Source of the DNA: Bacteroidota bacterium
Lineage (GTDB): Bacteria > Bacteroidota > Bacteroidia > Chitinophagales > JADIYW01
Assembly: GCA_963169645.1 (NCBI GenBank)
Contig: CAUJCO010000013.1
Location: 62,001-126,000 of the forward strand
Direction: 5' to 3'
Length of the DNA stretch: 64,000 nt
Positions 9,809 through 18,911 of this stretch are shown in pieces. Numbering within the stretch: position 1 is the first letter of the stretch; every line of letters starts with the position of its first letter. The notes below the pieces were generated by a model. The model was not told the DNA's origin. It worked only from the letters and a program-made list of their open reading frames with translations, and made no database searches. The position numbers and the translations under genes were made by a program.

Positions 9809-10450
9809 ATGTATTTCGTTCGAACACCTTTTTTTATTAAGAAATTAGCACCTAAAATAATTTGGGAATTACCGAATACCTCTAATTCAATTTACCTGAC
9901 GTTTGATGATGGCCCACATCCTGAAATTACACCTTGGATTTTGGATCAATTGAAAAAATATCAAGCAAAAGCTACTTTTTTTTGTTTAGGAAAAAATATA
10001 GAAAAACATCCTGCTATTGTACAGCAAATGTTGTTGGATGGACACACCATTGCCAATCATGGTTATGACCATTTAAACGGATGGAAAATAAAAGATGATG
10101 TGTATTTCCAAGACTTTTTAAAAACGCAACAAATGCTATTACCATTCAACGAAAAAAAAACAACCTTATTTAGGCCGGCTTATGGAAAAATAAAACCATC
10201 TCAAATGGCACTTTTGCAAAAAGCCACACCCAACGATTTGAAAATAATAAATTGGAGTTTAATGCCCGGTGATTTTGATACAGCCATCCACTCCATATCT
10301 TGTTTTAGAAATTTACAACGCGTGCAGCAGGGCGATATTATTGTGTTGCACGACAACGAAAAATCGTGGAAACATATTGCCTTTTGTTTGCCTTTATTTT
10401 TAGAATTTTGCAAGACAAAACAAATACAGTTAAAAACTATACCGAATTAA
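9809..10450 (+). CDS. Polysaccharide deacetylase family protein (NodB homology, CE4)
   Basis: Metal-dependent de-N-acetylase fold acting on peptidoglycan or other N-acetylated glycans. The five NodB motifs are visible in 213 residues: TFDDGPHPE at 31-39 (catalytic and metal Asp33/Asp34), HTIANHGYDH at 79-88 (His84/His88 metal pair), RPAYGK, WSLMPGDFD, and DIIVLHDN. There is no clear signal peptide, though the N-terminus (FVRTPFFIKKLAPKIIW) could be a membrane-associating segment. It heads a rightward run with the TatD-like gene 18 bases downstream. The natural substrate is not evident. Confidence 0.9.
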   Translation: MYFVRTPFFIKKLAPKIIWELPNTSNSIYLTFDDGPHPEITPWILDQLKKYQAKATFFCLGKNIEKHPAIVQQMLLDGHTIANHGYDHLNGWKIKDDVYFQDFLKTQQMLLPFNEKKTTLFRPAYGKIKPSQMALLQKATPNDLKIINWSLMPGDFDTAIHSISCFRNLQRVQQGDIIVLHDNEKSWKHIAFCLPLFLEFCKTKQIQLKTIPN

Positions 10451-10468
10451 AAAAATTAGAATAAAAAA

Positions 10469-11242
10469 ATGCAATTAATAGATACGCATACTCATCTATA
10501 TGAAGCGCAATTTAATGAAGATAGAAATTGCATGATACAACGTGCCTTGGAACAGCAGGTACAAAAGATGATTATTCCAAATGTAGATTCGACTACGATT
10601 CAGCCTATGCTGGATTTGGTACAACAATATCCAAATAACATTTTTGCGATGATGGGCTTGCATCCTTGTTATGTAAAACCGGAAACATATAAAACAGAAT
10701 TAGCAATCGTAGAAAAAAATCTCTTTCAATCAAATGAGAAATATGTTGCTATAGGTGAGATTGGAATTGATTTATACTGGGATAAATCAACCTTAGACAT
10801 ACAAAAAGAAGCCTTTGAAATACAGTGTGATTGGGCTTTAGCACTCAACTTACCTATTGCCATCCACTCCAGAGATTCTACGTATGTTTTAATAGAGATT
10901 TTAAAAAAAAGAAAGCAAAATCCGAAGGGCGTATTTCATTGTTTTACCGGAAGTTTAGAAGAAGCAAATGAGATAATTAAGCTTGGATTTTATCTTGGAA
11001 TTGGTGGTGTAGCAACCTATAAAAACACGCATCTACGCGAAACATTAAAAAATATTTCACTTGATAAAATAGTATTAGAAACCGATGCACCTTACTTGCC
11101 ACCTGTACCATATAGAGGTAAAAGAAATGAGAGTGCCTATATTAAAATCGTGGCAGAAACGTTATGTACAGTATATGAGAAAAGCTTTGATGAAATAGCA
11201 CAAATTACTACATCAAATGCTGAAAATTTATTCAACATATAG
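10469..11242 (+). CDS. TatD family metal-dependent hydrolase (DNase)
   Basis: A 257-residue TIM-barrel metallohydrolase. Metal ligands are in place: DTHTH at 5-9 (His7, His9), GEIGIDLYW (Glu), AIHSRDS, HCFTGS and the terminal ETDAPYLPP (Asp). Family members are 3'-5' exonucleases or D-aminoacyl-tRNA-like hydrolases; TatD itself is a DNase and is not part of Tat secretion. It starts at the ATG at 10469, 18 bases after the deacetylase gene, and a lipoprotein gene follows after 21 bases, consistent with one operon. Confidence 0.94.
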   Translation: MQLIDTHTHLYEAQFNEDRNCMIQRALEQQVQKMIIPNVDSTTIQPMLDLVQQYPNNIFAMMGLHPCYVKPETYKTELAIVEKNLFQSNEKYVAIGEIGIDLYWDKSTLDIQKEAFEIQCDWALALNLPIAIHSRDSTYVLIEILKKRKQNPKGVFHCFTGSLEEANEIIKLGFYLGIGGVATYKNTHLRETLKNISLDKIVLETDAPYLPPVPYRGKRNESAYIKIVAETLCTVYEKSFDEIAQITTSNAENLFNI

Positions 11243-11263
11243 TTGATATTAAAAAACAAAATT

Positions 11264-12193
11264 ATGAACAAAATACTTTATTCTCTTCTTGCATCGTTTC
11301 TATTAATAAATGCTTGCACTAAACCAGAAACAATAGAAGGTCCCAAACTTATTTTCAAATTCAAATTTGATTCTACTCAAGTACGCCTAAATAACTTCGG
11401 ACAACCAATTACGGTTTTACCGGCAGGGCATAGTGCTCAGTCGCCTATTTTCCATTCTATGTCATCGCATTATATAGAGTTAGCACCGGATTCATTATCG
11501 CCATTAGGCACCGGAAATATATTATATAGAGCTGCAGAAGTAGGTTCCGGAAGTTCACTTGCTATCGACTTTTCAAAGGCTATTTTTGCCGGAAATAACG
11601 AAGTATTTTATTCCGTTCCGATAAAAAATGTAACACCCGGAAATTACAAATGGTTGCGTGTTTCTTTAGCCTATCAAAACTATGACATTAAAATAAAATA
11701 TGAAAACAATCTCTATACGATAGCAAATGGCATGTATGATGGTAATGTAGCTTCTTTTGTTGGTTTTAATACCTATTTGACATCGTATAAAGTAAAAACG
11801 CAAACCGTAACGGTGAATGCCAGCAAAAAACAAGGTTATGGAGCTGTTGAATTATTTAATGTTCCGTCTTATTTTCCGACACTTACACCGATACAATTTC
11901 AGGCACCGGAAAATGCAACCACCGTGCCTAATCCAAGTTGGAATACATCACCTATTCCGGCAGGTTCGTGCGTAGTTACCGGACGATTTACTACAACAAA
12001 CGGGCTTTCAATTATTGGTAATGAAACTCAAGATATTATTGTAACAGTTGCACTTTCTGTCAATAAAAGTTTTGAATGGAAAGATAAAAATGGCGATGGT
12101 TTGTATCAACCCTTAAATGCTGCCGATAATTCCATTATCGAAGATAGTGTAGTTGATATGGGTATCCGTGGTTTAATTCCAATTGTGGAATAA
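11264..12193 (+). CDS. Putative lipoprotein of unknown function
   Basis: Starts at the ATG at 11264 (MNKILYSLLASFLLINAC); the in-frame upstream codon at 11243 would put extra residues before a classic lipoprotein signal. The lipobox LINAC predicts lipid attachment at Cys18. The mature part (about 290 aa) is rich in beta-type and Ser/Thr/Asn residues, with the conserved-looking opening LIFKFKFDSTQVRLN and GNNEVFYSVPIKNVTPGNYKWLRVSL, reminiscent of MbnP-like surface proteins, but I cannot assign a family. It ends with a DKNGDGLYQP segment, a possible Ca-binding loop. Confidence 0.7.
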   Translation: MNKILYSLLASFLLINACTKPETIEGPKLIFKFKFDSTQVRLNNFGQPITVLPAGHSAQSPIFHSMSSHYIELAPDSLSPLGTGNILYRAAEVGSGSSLAIDFSKAIFAGNNEVFYSVPIKNVTPGNYKWLRVSLAYQNYDIKIKYENNLYTIANGMYDGNVASFVGFNTYLTSYKVKTQTVTVNASKKQGYGAVELFNVPSYFPTLTPIQFQAPENATTVPNPSWNTSPIPAGSCVVTGRFTTTNGLSIIGNETQDIIVTVALSVNKSFEWKDKNGDGLYQPLNAADNSIIEDSVVDMGIRGLIPIVE

Positions 12194-12234
12194 ATAAGAT
12201 TTTTATTCCTGTTTATTATGATTAATTTTAATCA

Positions 12235-13230
12235 ATGCAAGTAAAAAATAATTACTCTAGCGACTATTATATACAAGGAATTCTACAAAAAGATAGGATT
12301 ATTTTAAGTAAGGCTATTACCATTATTGAAAGCACCAAACAAGCCGATGAACGCTTAGCCGATGAGATTTTACAAGCTTGCATACGATTACAAAAAAACA
12401 GTAAACGAATTGCCATTACAGGCTCGCCGGGTGCCGGAAAAAGTACGTTCATTAATACACTTGGTAAGATTTTATTAGACCAACAACAATCGGTTGCCGT
12501 GTTAGCCATCGACCCTTCGAGTAGCAAAAGTAAAGGCAGCATCTTAGGTGATAAAACACGCATGGAAGATTTAGTGGGCAACAGCAATTGCTATATTCGT
12601 CCAACGGCGAGCAATAGTAATTTAGGTGGCGTGGCACGCAATACACGAGAAACAATCTTATTGTGTGAGGCTTTCGGATTTGATTATATTTTTATAGAAA
12701 CTGTTGGCGTTGGGCAATCCGAAACGATGGTGAAAAATATGGTGGATTTATTTTTATTATTATTGCTTCCAAATTCCGGTGATGAACTACAAGGCATCAA
12801 ACGTGGTATCATGGAAATGGCAGATATTGTATTAATTAATAAATCAGAAGAAGAGAATAAAGCGGCTGCAAAAATTGCCGCTACGCAAGTAAAACATGCA
12901 TTGCATTTATTTGCTGCATCTGAAAAAGATTGGACGACACCGGTTTTAAATATTTCTTCGATACAGCAAACCGGATTCCAAGAATTAATTCATAAAATAG
13001 ATGCTTATTTTTTAAAAATAGAAAGTTCCGGCTACAAACAACAGCTCCGAAAACAACAAGATTTATTTTGGTTAGAAGAAACAATTTTACAAGAGCTACA
13101 ACAAGCTTTTTCTTCTAACAAAAACATTGCTGATTTAAAAAATAAATTACAAAAGAAGATTATTGAAAATGAAATAAACGCAGTTCAAGCAGCAAAATTT
13201 TTAGTACAAAAGTTCTTGGAACAACCTTAA
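12235..13230 (+). CDS. meaB: Methylmalonyl-CoA mutase-associated GTPase (MeaB/ArgK family)
   Basis: G3E-family P-loop GTPase that escorts cobalamin loading and protects methylmalonyl-CoA mutase from inactivation. It has ITGSPGAGKST at about 61-71 (Walker A), VLAIDPSSSKSKGSILGDKTRM (Walker B and switch region), FIETVGVGQSE (switch II) and VLINKSE (base-specificity NKxE). The 331 residues fit the family. The mutase genes are not in this window. A PduO-type adenosyltransferase, which makes the coenzyme for that mutase, lies 14 kb away. It ends one base before the convergent hypothetical gene. Confidence 0.95.
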   Translation: MQVKNNYSSDYYIQGILQKDRIILSKAITIIESTKQADERLADEILQACIRLQKNSKRIAITGSPGAGKSTFINTLGKILLDQQQSVAVLAIDPSSSKSKGSILGDKTRMEDLVGNSNCYIRPTASNSNLGGVARNTRETILLCEAFGFDYIFIETVGVGQSETMVKNMVDLFLLLLLPNSGDELQGIKRGIMEMADIVLINKSEEENKAAAKIAATQVKHALHLFAASEKDWTTPVLNISSIQQTGFQELIHKIDAYFLKIESSGYKQQLRKQQDLFWLEETILQELQQAFSSNKNIADLKNKLQKKIIENEINAVQAAKFLVQKFLEQP

Positions 13231-13231
13231 T

Positions 13232-13663
13232 TTATTGGATAACTTCCACACCATCCACAAAGCGATTCGTTTCTCCATTCCAAAAGAAATTTCCTCTTTT
13301 TTCTACATAATGTAAGCTTACATTTTTATTGCTACCTTTCATAATTTCATTTAATTGAGTAGCAATTTCTTCATCGCTCACAGAAAAATTCCACGTATTA
13401 TTGGTTGTATTGCTTCCACCTGTTGCATTTACACTTCCTGTATTTAATGTACCTTCATAGGTTTTAAAAATCAAACCTTTTTTGGAAAAATTAATCAGCA
13501 TACCTGCACTATAACCTTCTTCCGATGTTGAATTAAAATAGAAAACTGCACCTAATAAGGTAACTACAAATAAGGTAATAAAAAAATACAATACTTTTTT
13601 GAAAAAGCGTTTTATTGGATGTGTTTGTGCTGTATTTGGTGTTGGTTGAATTGGCTCTGCCAT
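13232..13663 (-). CDS. Conserved Bacteroidota protein with one N-terminal membrane helix
   Basis: A 143-residue protein: a short Pro/Gln-rich cytoplasmic N-terminus, a helix at about 26-46 (VLYFFITLFVVTLLGAVFYF), then a small extracytoplasmic domain with SAGMLINFSKKGLIFKTYEG and a C-terminal FFWNGETNRFVDGVEVI. This matches a widespread family sometimes misannotated as 6-phosphogluconate dehydrogenase; it has no dehydrogenase features. The function is unknown. It converges on meaB with a one-base gap and no obvious terminator between. Confidence 0.65.
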   Translation of the reverse strand: MAEPIQPTPNTAQTHPIKRFFKKVLYFFITLFVVTLLGAVFYFNSTSEEGYSAGMLINFSKKGLIFKTYEGTLNTGSVNATGGSNTTNNTWNFSVSDEEIATQLNEIMKGSNKNVSLHYVEKRGNFFWNGETNRFVDGVEVIQ

Positions 13664-13878
13664 TGCGGATATTTTTCACGAATTTAATCATTAATTTTAA
13701 ATTGTGTTTATATTCAAACATTTCCTAATAAATACAAAAACAATTCCATTTCATTTTTTGTATTAATATGAAACTGAATAGAAGAAGCTCATACCATTTT
13801 ATTCTGTATAAAATAAGGCTATTTTACGAAATCCTACCTATATTTACCTTGTCTGAAAATCCATATATCTAAAATCAT

Positions 13879-16560
13879 ATGCAGTCGATTACCAAAATTG
13901 TTTTTAGTCTTTTTTTATGCTTGTTTACAGTAAATAGTTTTGCTACGCATAATCGAGCCGGTGAAATAACATACAAGCATTTATCCGGATTTACTTATGA
14001 GTTTACCATTACCACATACACAAAAATTAGTGGCATTAGTGCCGATGCAGATAGAACCCGTTTAGGCATCTCTTGGGGCGATGGTACTTTTGACTCATTA
14101 GCAAGAAACTCAGAGATTTTATTATCTGCAGATATCAAACAAAATAAATATATTGGTGTTCACACCTATTCCGGGCCATTTACTTACGTTGTAGGTGTAC
14201 AAGATCCCAACCGTATCGACAATATCATCAATATTAACAATGCCGTAAATACACCTTTTTATTTAGAAGATACCGTAAAGATTTTAGACCCGAATATTAT
14301 TGGCTATAACAACTCACCGCAACTACTGAATCCACCGATAGAATATGGCAATGTTGGACAATTATTTACACATAATCCGAATGCGTTTGATCCGGATGGT
14401 GATAGTTTATCGTATAGTATTTCCACTCCAATGCAAGCACAAGGTTTGCCGGTAAGTGGTTATTCGCCACCCAATCTTATTCAGCCCGGACCAAACAATC
14501 AAATTTCCATCAACCAAAAAACCGGAGAGTTAAATTGGGATGCTCCGCAATTAGCCGGCATCTACAATATTGTTATTTTAATAAAAGAATACAGAAATGG
14601 GATTTTTATCGGCACGGTAATTCGTGATTTACAAATCATCATAGACGCCACAAACAATCAACCACCTCTATTATCCATCCCAACTCAAATTTGCAAAGTA
14701 GTAGGTGATTCTATTCTTTTTACAGCAACTGCAACTGATCCAAATACACAAGATAAAATTACTTTAAGCGCCAATGGTGCACCTTTCATTGTTTCCAATC
14801 CGGCAACTTTCACAACCGGTGTTCCGGCCAATCCGGCAAGTGGAATTTTTAAATGGAATCTTACCTGTGATCATCTTTTGAAAAATGATTACTTCGTAGT
14901 ATTTAATGCAGTGGATAATTTTAATGGACCACCTTTAACCAATCAAAAAACATTAACTATAAAAGTACTTGCACCGGCACCTAAATCTTTGAGTGCCGTA
15001 TTAAACATTGCCAACAAAACTGTGCGACTAAGTTGGGATAGTTTATACGCATGTGCAAGTAGTTCTAAATTCCAAGAGTTTTCTATTTGGAGAAAAAAAG
15101 GATGTAATACAACCATAGATACTTGCAATGCAGATTTAGCTTCAATAGGCTATACTAAAATAGGCACGACTAAATTCTACTCATTTACAGATAATACCAT
15201 TCATACCGGAAACCAATACAGTTACAGAGTCGTTGCTGAATTTGGCGACAAAACCAACTCTAGTTTGGTGCTTAATAGATTTAGCGGGTTACCTTCAGTA
15301 GAACAATGTATTACGGTACCTGCTGATATTCCGGTATTATACAATGTTGATGTGCGAAACACAGATGCAACGAATGGGAATATATATATTGAGTGGTCGA
15401 GACCATTTGCCAATAAATTAGATACAATCATTAATCATGGACCGTATAGCATGAAATTATATCGTGCAACCGGAATAAATGGAACCAATTACACATTGGT
15501 TAAAACAACAACTGCACCTACATTTTCAGCAATTACGGATACAACCTTTTTAGATTCTGCATTAAATACTGTAAACAATGCCTATACATATAAAGTAGCA
15601 TTTATTGCCAGAGGCACTGATAGTATTGGCGAAAGCGAGCCGTCCTCATCTGTATTTCTAAATATAGCACCACAATATCAAGCAATGCAATTGTCTTGGA
15701 ATTTTAATGTATCATGGAATAATTACAGTTACACTATCTTCAGAAAATTACCAAGTGGCACTACATTTGATTCTTTAACTACGATTACTACTACAACATA
15801 CAGAGACACTGCATTAATGAATGATAGCTTGTATTGTTATAAAATAAGAAGCACCGGAAGCTATGCAATTCCCGGATTCAAATCACCTTTAATCAATTTT
15901 TCACAGGAAGTATGTGCGCGACCAAAAGATACAATTACAGCATGTGTGCCTACATTAACCGTAAGCAATTTCTGTACAGATGACAAATTAGATACTTCAG
16001 AATATAAAAACTTTTTAAGTTGGACCTTTGATAATACAAGTAACTGTTCGGTTAGTGATATCGAGAAAATACGCATATTCTATGCTCCCACAACACAAGA
16101 AACATTGGTACAAATAGACAGTGTTGTAGGCAGTATATTTAACTTATACACACACATTTTAACCGAAAGAAGTTTGGCCGGTTGCTATGCAATACAAGCA
16201 GTGCGAAAAAATGGAAATACGAGTATGCTATCCAATAAAGTATGTGTAGATAATTGTCCGTTGTATAATTTACCAAATGCATTTACACCAAATGGTGATG
16301 GACAAAATGATGTATATACACCCATTATACCATATAGATTAGTTGAACGCATCGATATGAAAATATACAATCGTTGGGGCAATCTAGTGTTTGAAACGAC
16401 AAATCCTGATATCAATTGGAATGGTACTGATTCCAAAACGAACAAAGTATTGTACACGGGCGTGTATTATTATATGTGCGATGTTTATTACAAAACAACA
16501 AATGGAATACAAAAATTAAACAAACCGCTTAGCGGTTATATTCATTTATTTAGAGAATAA
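13879..16560 (+). CDS. Surface protein with T9SS type B (CHU_C / gliding motility-associated) C-terminal domain
   Basis: An 893-residue exported protein. A signal peptide (MQSITKIVFSLFLCLFTVNSFA) precedes an N-terminal domain with HNRAGEITYKHLSGFTYEF, found in many Bacteroidota surface proteins. A cadherin-like segment (FDPDGDSLSYSIS and TGELNWDAPQLAGIYN, about 170-250) and two or three fibronectin III-like modules (about 370-640) follow. The end has LPNAFTPNGDGQNDVYTP, IYNRWGNLVFET and YTGVYYYMCDVYYK, the CHU_C domain that directs type IX secretion. Probably an adhesin or matrix protein at the cell surface. ribE begins one base after its stop, so the two share a transcript despite unrelated roles. 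Confidence 0.88.
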   Translation: MQSITKIVFSLFLCLFTVNSFATHNRAGEITYKHLSGFTYEFTITTYTKISGISADADRTRLGISWGDGTFDSLARNSEILLSADIKQNKYIGVHTYSGPFTYVVGVQDPNRIDNIININNAVNTPFYLEDTVKILDPNIIGYNNSPQLLNPPIEYGNVGQLFTHNPNAFDPDGDSLSYSISTPMQAQGLPVSGYSPPNLIQPGPNNQISINQKTGELNWDAPQLAGIYNIVILIKEYRNGIFIGTVIRDLQIIIDATNNQPPLLSIPTQICKVVGDSILFTATATDPNTQDKITLSANGAPFIVSNPATFTTGVPANPASGIFKWNLTCDHLLKNDYFVVFNAVDNFNGPPLTNQKTLTIKVLAPAPKSLSAVLNIANKTVRLSWDSLYACASSSKFQEFSIWRKKGCNTTIDTCNADLASIGYTKIGTTKFYSFTDNTIHTGNQYSYRVVAEFGDKTNSSLVLNRFSGLPSVEQCITVPADIPVLYNVDVRNTDATNGNIYIEWSRPFANKLDTIINHGPYSMKLYRATGINGTNYTLVKTTTAPTFSAITDTTFLDSALNTVNNAYTYKVAFIARGTDSIGESEPSSSVFLNIAPQYQAMQLSWNFNVSWNNYSYTIFRKLPSGTTFDSLTTITTTTYRDTALMNDSLYCYKIRSTGSYAIPGFKSPLINFSQEVCARPKDTITACVPTLTVSNFCTDDKLDTSEYKNFLSWTFDNTSNCSVSDIEKIRIFYAPTTQETLVQIDSVVGSIFNLYTHILTERSLAGCYAIQAVRKNGNTSMLSNKVCVDNCPLYNLPNAFTPNGDGQNDVYTPIIPYRLVERIDMKIYNRWGNLVFETTNPDINWNGTDSKTNKVLYTGVYYYMCDVYYKTTNGIQKLNKPLSGYIHLFRE

Positions 16561-16561
16561 A

Positions 16562-17155
16562 ATGTTTACTGGAATTATAGAAGAAATAGGCGAAATTATC
16601 GACCTAAAAAAAGAAGGCAGCAATTTACATCTTACTATTAAAAGTGCGTTATCCAATACACTTAAGATAGATCAGAGTGTAGCACATAATGGTGTTTGTT
16701 TAACGGTGATAAAGAAAAACAAAAACACGCATACGGTAACAGCCATTAAAGAAACGTTAGATATTACTACATTAGGTGTTTTACAAATTGGAAGTAATAT
16801 CAATCTTGAACGTGCAATGCAAGCCGGTGCTCGCTTAGACGGTCACATGGTACAAGGACATGTAGACCAAACGGCTTACATCACAAAAATTACACCTAAA
16901 AATGGCAGTTGGGATTTTCATTTTAAATTTCATAAAACGCCAAAATTTACGTTAGTGAACAAAGGTTCTGTTTGTATTGACGGCACCAGTCTTACGGTAG
17001 TTAAAGCCACAAAAAATTCATTTTTTGTTTCTATTATTCCATACACATTTGAGCATACTATCTTTCACACCTATCAAGTTGGAGATGCTGTTAATATTGA
17101 GTTTGATGTAATCGGAAAATATGTGGAGCGATTGATACATCAATATAGAAAATAA
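16562..17155 (+). CDS. ribE: Riboflavin synthase, alpha subunit
   Basis: Dismutates two 6,7-dimethyl-8-ribityllumazine molecules to riboflavin, the last step of vitamin B2 synthesis. The 197-residue protein has two lumazine-binding repeats: the first opens MFTGIIEEIGEI with HNGVCLTV, the second has GHMVQGHVDQTAYI and DGTSLTVV. Residues GARLDGH link them. It begins one base after the preceding surface-protein gene, and ends before a strong shared terminator. Confidence 0.97.
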   Translation: MFTGIIEEIGEIIDLKKEGSNLHLTIKSALSNTLKIDQSVAHNGVCLTVIKKNKNTHTVTAIKETLDITTLGVLQIGSNINLERAMQAGARLDGHMVQGHVDQTAYITKITPKNGSWDFHFKFHKTPKFTLVNKGSVCIDGTSLTVVKATKNSFFVSIIPYTFEHTIFHTYQVGDAVNIEFDVIGKYVERLIHQYRK

Positions 17156-17157
17156 AA

Positions 17158-17190
17158 AAAAGGCTGTTTGAAAAATTCAAACAGCCTTTT
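17158..17190. terminator. Bidirectional intrinsic terminator between ribE and amt
   Basis: A 15-bp perfect inverted repeat, AAAAGGCTGTTTGAA and its complement around a three-base loop. With A-runs on the left and T-runs on the right, it ends ribE rightward and amt leftward. Confidence 0.9.
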
Positions 17191-17208
17191 AAATATAGGA
17201 AGTATATC

Positions 17209-18573
17209 TTACAAATCTATTTTTAATGTTTGATAAGATTCACCATGTTGTGTAACATCTAATCCGATTTCTTCTTCTTCTTTTGAAACACGGATTGGCT
17301 CAATTAAGTTCGTGATGTAATATAATAAGTAAGAACCTAAGAAAGCAAATGCAGCAACAAAAACTAAGGCAATCATGTGGTGCATAAATGTTTTTGTTTG
17401 ACCGTAAACTAAGCCCCAATCAGTGATGCCTGTTCCATAGTCGGCAGCAAATACACCTGTTAAAATCATACCTACCATACCACCTACACCATGACAAGGG
17501 AATACATCCAACGTATCATCTAAAGTCGATTTATTTTTGAAGTGTACTGCGAAATTACTTACGGTTGCAGCAATAGCACCTATTGCAATACTTTCACCTA
17601 CGTTCACGAAACCGCAAGCCGGTGTGATGGCTACTAAACCTACTACCGCACCAATACAAGCACCGATAGAAGAAACTTTATAACCACGCATTGCATCTAC
17701 CAATACCCATGCTACCATTGCGGAAGCTGCTGCAGTGTTAGTTGTAGCAAATGCATTTACTGCTTTTGCATTTACACCTAATGCAGAACCGGCGTTAAAA
17801 CCGAACCATCCGAACCATAGTAAACCTGTACCGATGATTACATACGGAATATTTGCGTACTCATGTGTGCGTTCCGATTCTGAACGAGCACCCATGAATA
17901 AAGCACCAGCTAATGCGGCAAAACCTGCACTCATGTGAACAACAGTACCACCTGCAAAGTCTAGCACGCCATATTTAAACAAGATGCCATCCGGGTGCCA
18001 AGTCATGTGGCAAATTGGAGCGTAAATGCATACAAAAAACAAGAAAACAAACAATAAATATCCGGAAAACTTTACACGTTGTGCAAATGAACCTGTAATT
18101 AATGCCGGTGTAATGATGGCAAATTTTAATTGGAACATTGCAAACATGATTAATGGAATTGTTGGAGCTAAAACATTTAAAGGAGTTCCTTTTGCTGCCG
18201 GAGCGAGCGAAATACCTTTAAACATAAAAAAAGTTGTTGGATTTCCGATCACACCTCCAATGCTATCACCAAAACAAAGGCTAAAACCAAATGCTACCCA
18301 AATAACACTCATAAAGCCCAAGCAAATTACGCTTTGGAAAACGGTAGAAATAATGTTTTTTCTGTTTGCCATACCACCGTAGAAGAAACCTAATGCCGGT
18401 GTCATAATCAAAACTAAAGCTGCAGCAACGATCATCCATGCAGTGTCAGCAGCATTCATATCACCGGATGAATTTCCTGTAAGTGATTGTCCGGGATTGA
18501 AAGCACCAGCGATTACCAATCCTAGAAAGATGAACGCCGGTAGTAGGTATTTTTTTCTCATTGCCATACACAT
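17209..18573 (-). CDS. amt: Ammonium transporter (Amt family)
   Basis: Integral membrane ammonium channel, 454 aa with 11-12 helices. The family signatures are clear: MNAADTAWMIVAAALVLIM with GFFYGGM, FAGGTVVHMSAGFAALAGAL (first pore His region), GSALGVNAKAVNAF and DVFPCHGVGGMVG (second pore His region), with a C-terminal tail. A cleavable leader (KKYLLPAFIFLGLVIAGAF) precedes the channel. Starts at 18573, 18567 and 18561 are all possible; the last (MRKKYLL) looks most like a signal start. No GlnK/PII gene adjoins. A TAAATTTG box lies upstream at 18602-18609. Confidence 0.96.
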   Translation of the reverse strand: MCMAMRKKYLLPAFIFLGLVIAGAFNPGQSLTGNSSGDMNAADTAWMIVAAALVLIMTPALGFFYGGMANRKNIISTVFQSVICLGFMSVIWVAFGFSLCFGDSIGGVIGNPTTFFMFKGISLAPAAKGTPLNVLAPTIPLIMFAMFQLKFAIITPALITGSFAQRVKFSGYLLFVFLFFVCIYAPICHMTWHPDGILFKYGVLDFAGGTVVHMSAGFAALAGALFMGARSESERTHEYANIPYVIIGTGLLWFGWFGFNAGSALGVNAKAVNAFATTNTAAASAMVAWVLVDAMRGYKVSSIGACIGAVVGLVAITPACGFVNVGESIAIGAIAATVSNFAVHFKNKSTLDDTLDVFPCHGVGGMVGMILTGVFAADYGTGITDWGLVYGQTKTFMHHMIALVFVAAFAFLGSYLLYYITNLIEPIRVSKEEEEIGLDVTQHGESYQTLKIDL

Positions 18574-18911
18574 AAAAATTTAAGAGGTTATTTAATAATG
18601 ACAAATTTATGAAAAAATACTTTTATTATTTCATAGTTCATTTTCAAAATAACGCTAATTTAAAGAAAATAGTTCACATTTTTATTTTTATAATGTTTTA
18701 TAAACTACAATCAACTGATTTTCTATGAGTTAGAAATGCGTGAGTTTTCTGTGTTTAAAATTCCTTAATATTTCTATGTGAAAAAAGAAAAATAAAATCA
18801 CTAAAAAAAAGGAAAAAAATCACCAAATAGGATGATAAAAAACAAAATAATAAAGAAATTAAGAGCGAATGCTCTATAAAAAATAAAAAACGGTAAAAAA
18901 AATTGAAAAAA
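18574..18911. other. AT-rich intergenic region between speA and amt
   Basis: 338 bases with no ORF of gene-like quality and no RNA gene visible. It is dominated by A-rich runs on the plus strand (about 18780-18910). Besides the amt -7 box at 18602-18609 I see no clear terminator hairpin for speA. Confidence 0.6.
18602..18609 (-). promoter_or_regulatory. Promoter -7 box for amt
   Basis: On the minus strand TAAATTTG, a match to the Bacteroidota -7 consensus TAnnTTTG, 29-41 bases before the possible amt starts. No convincing TTTG -33 element sits at the right distance. Confidence 0.4.
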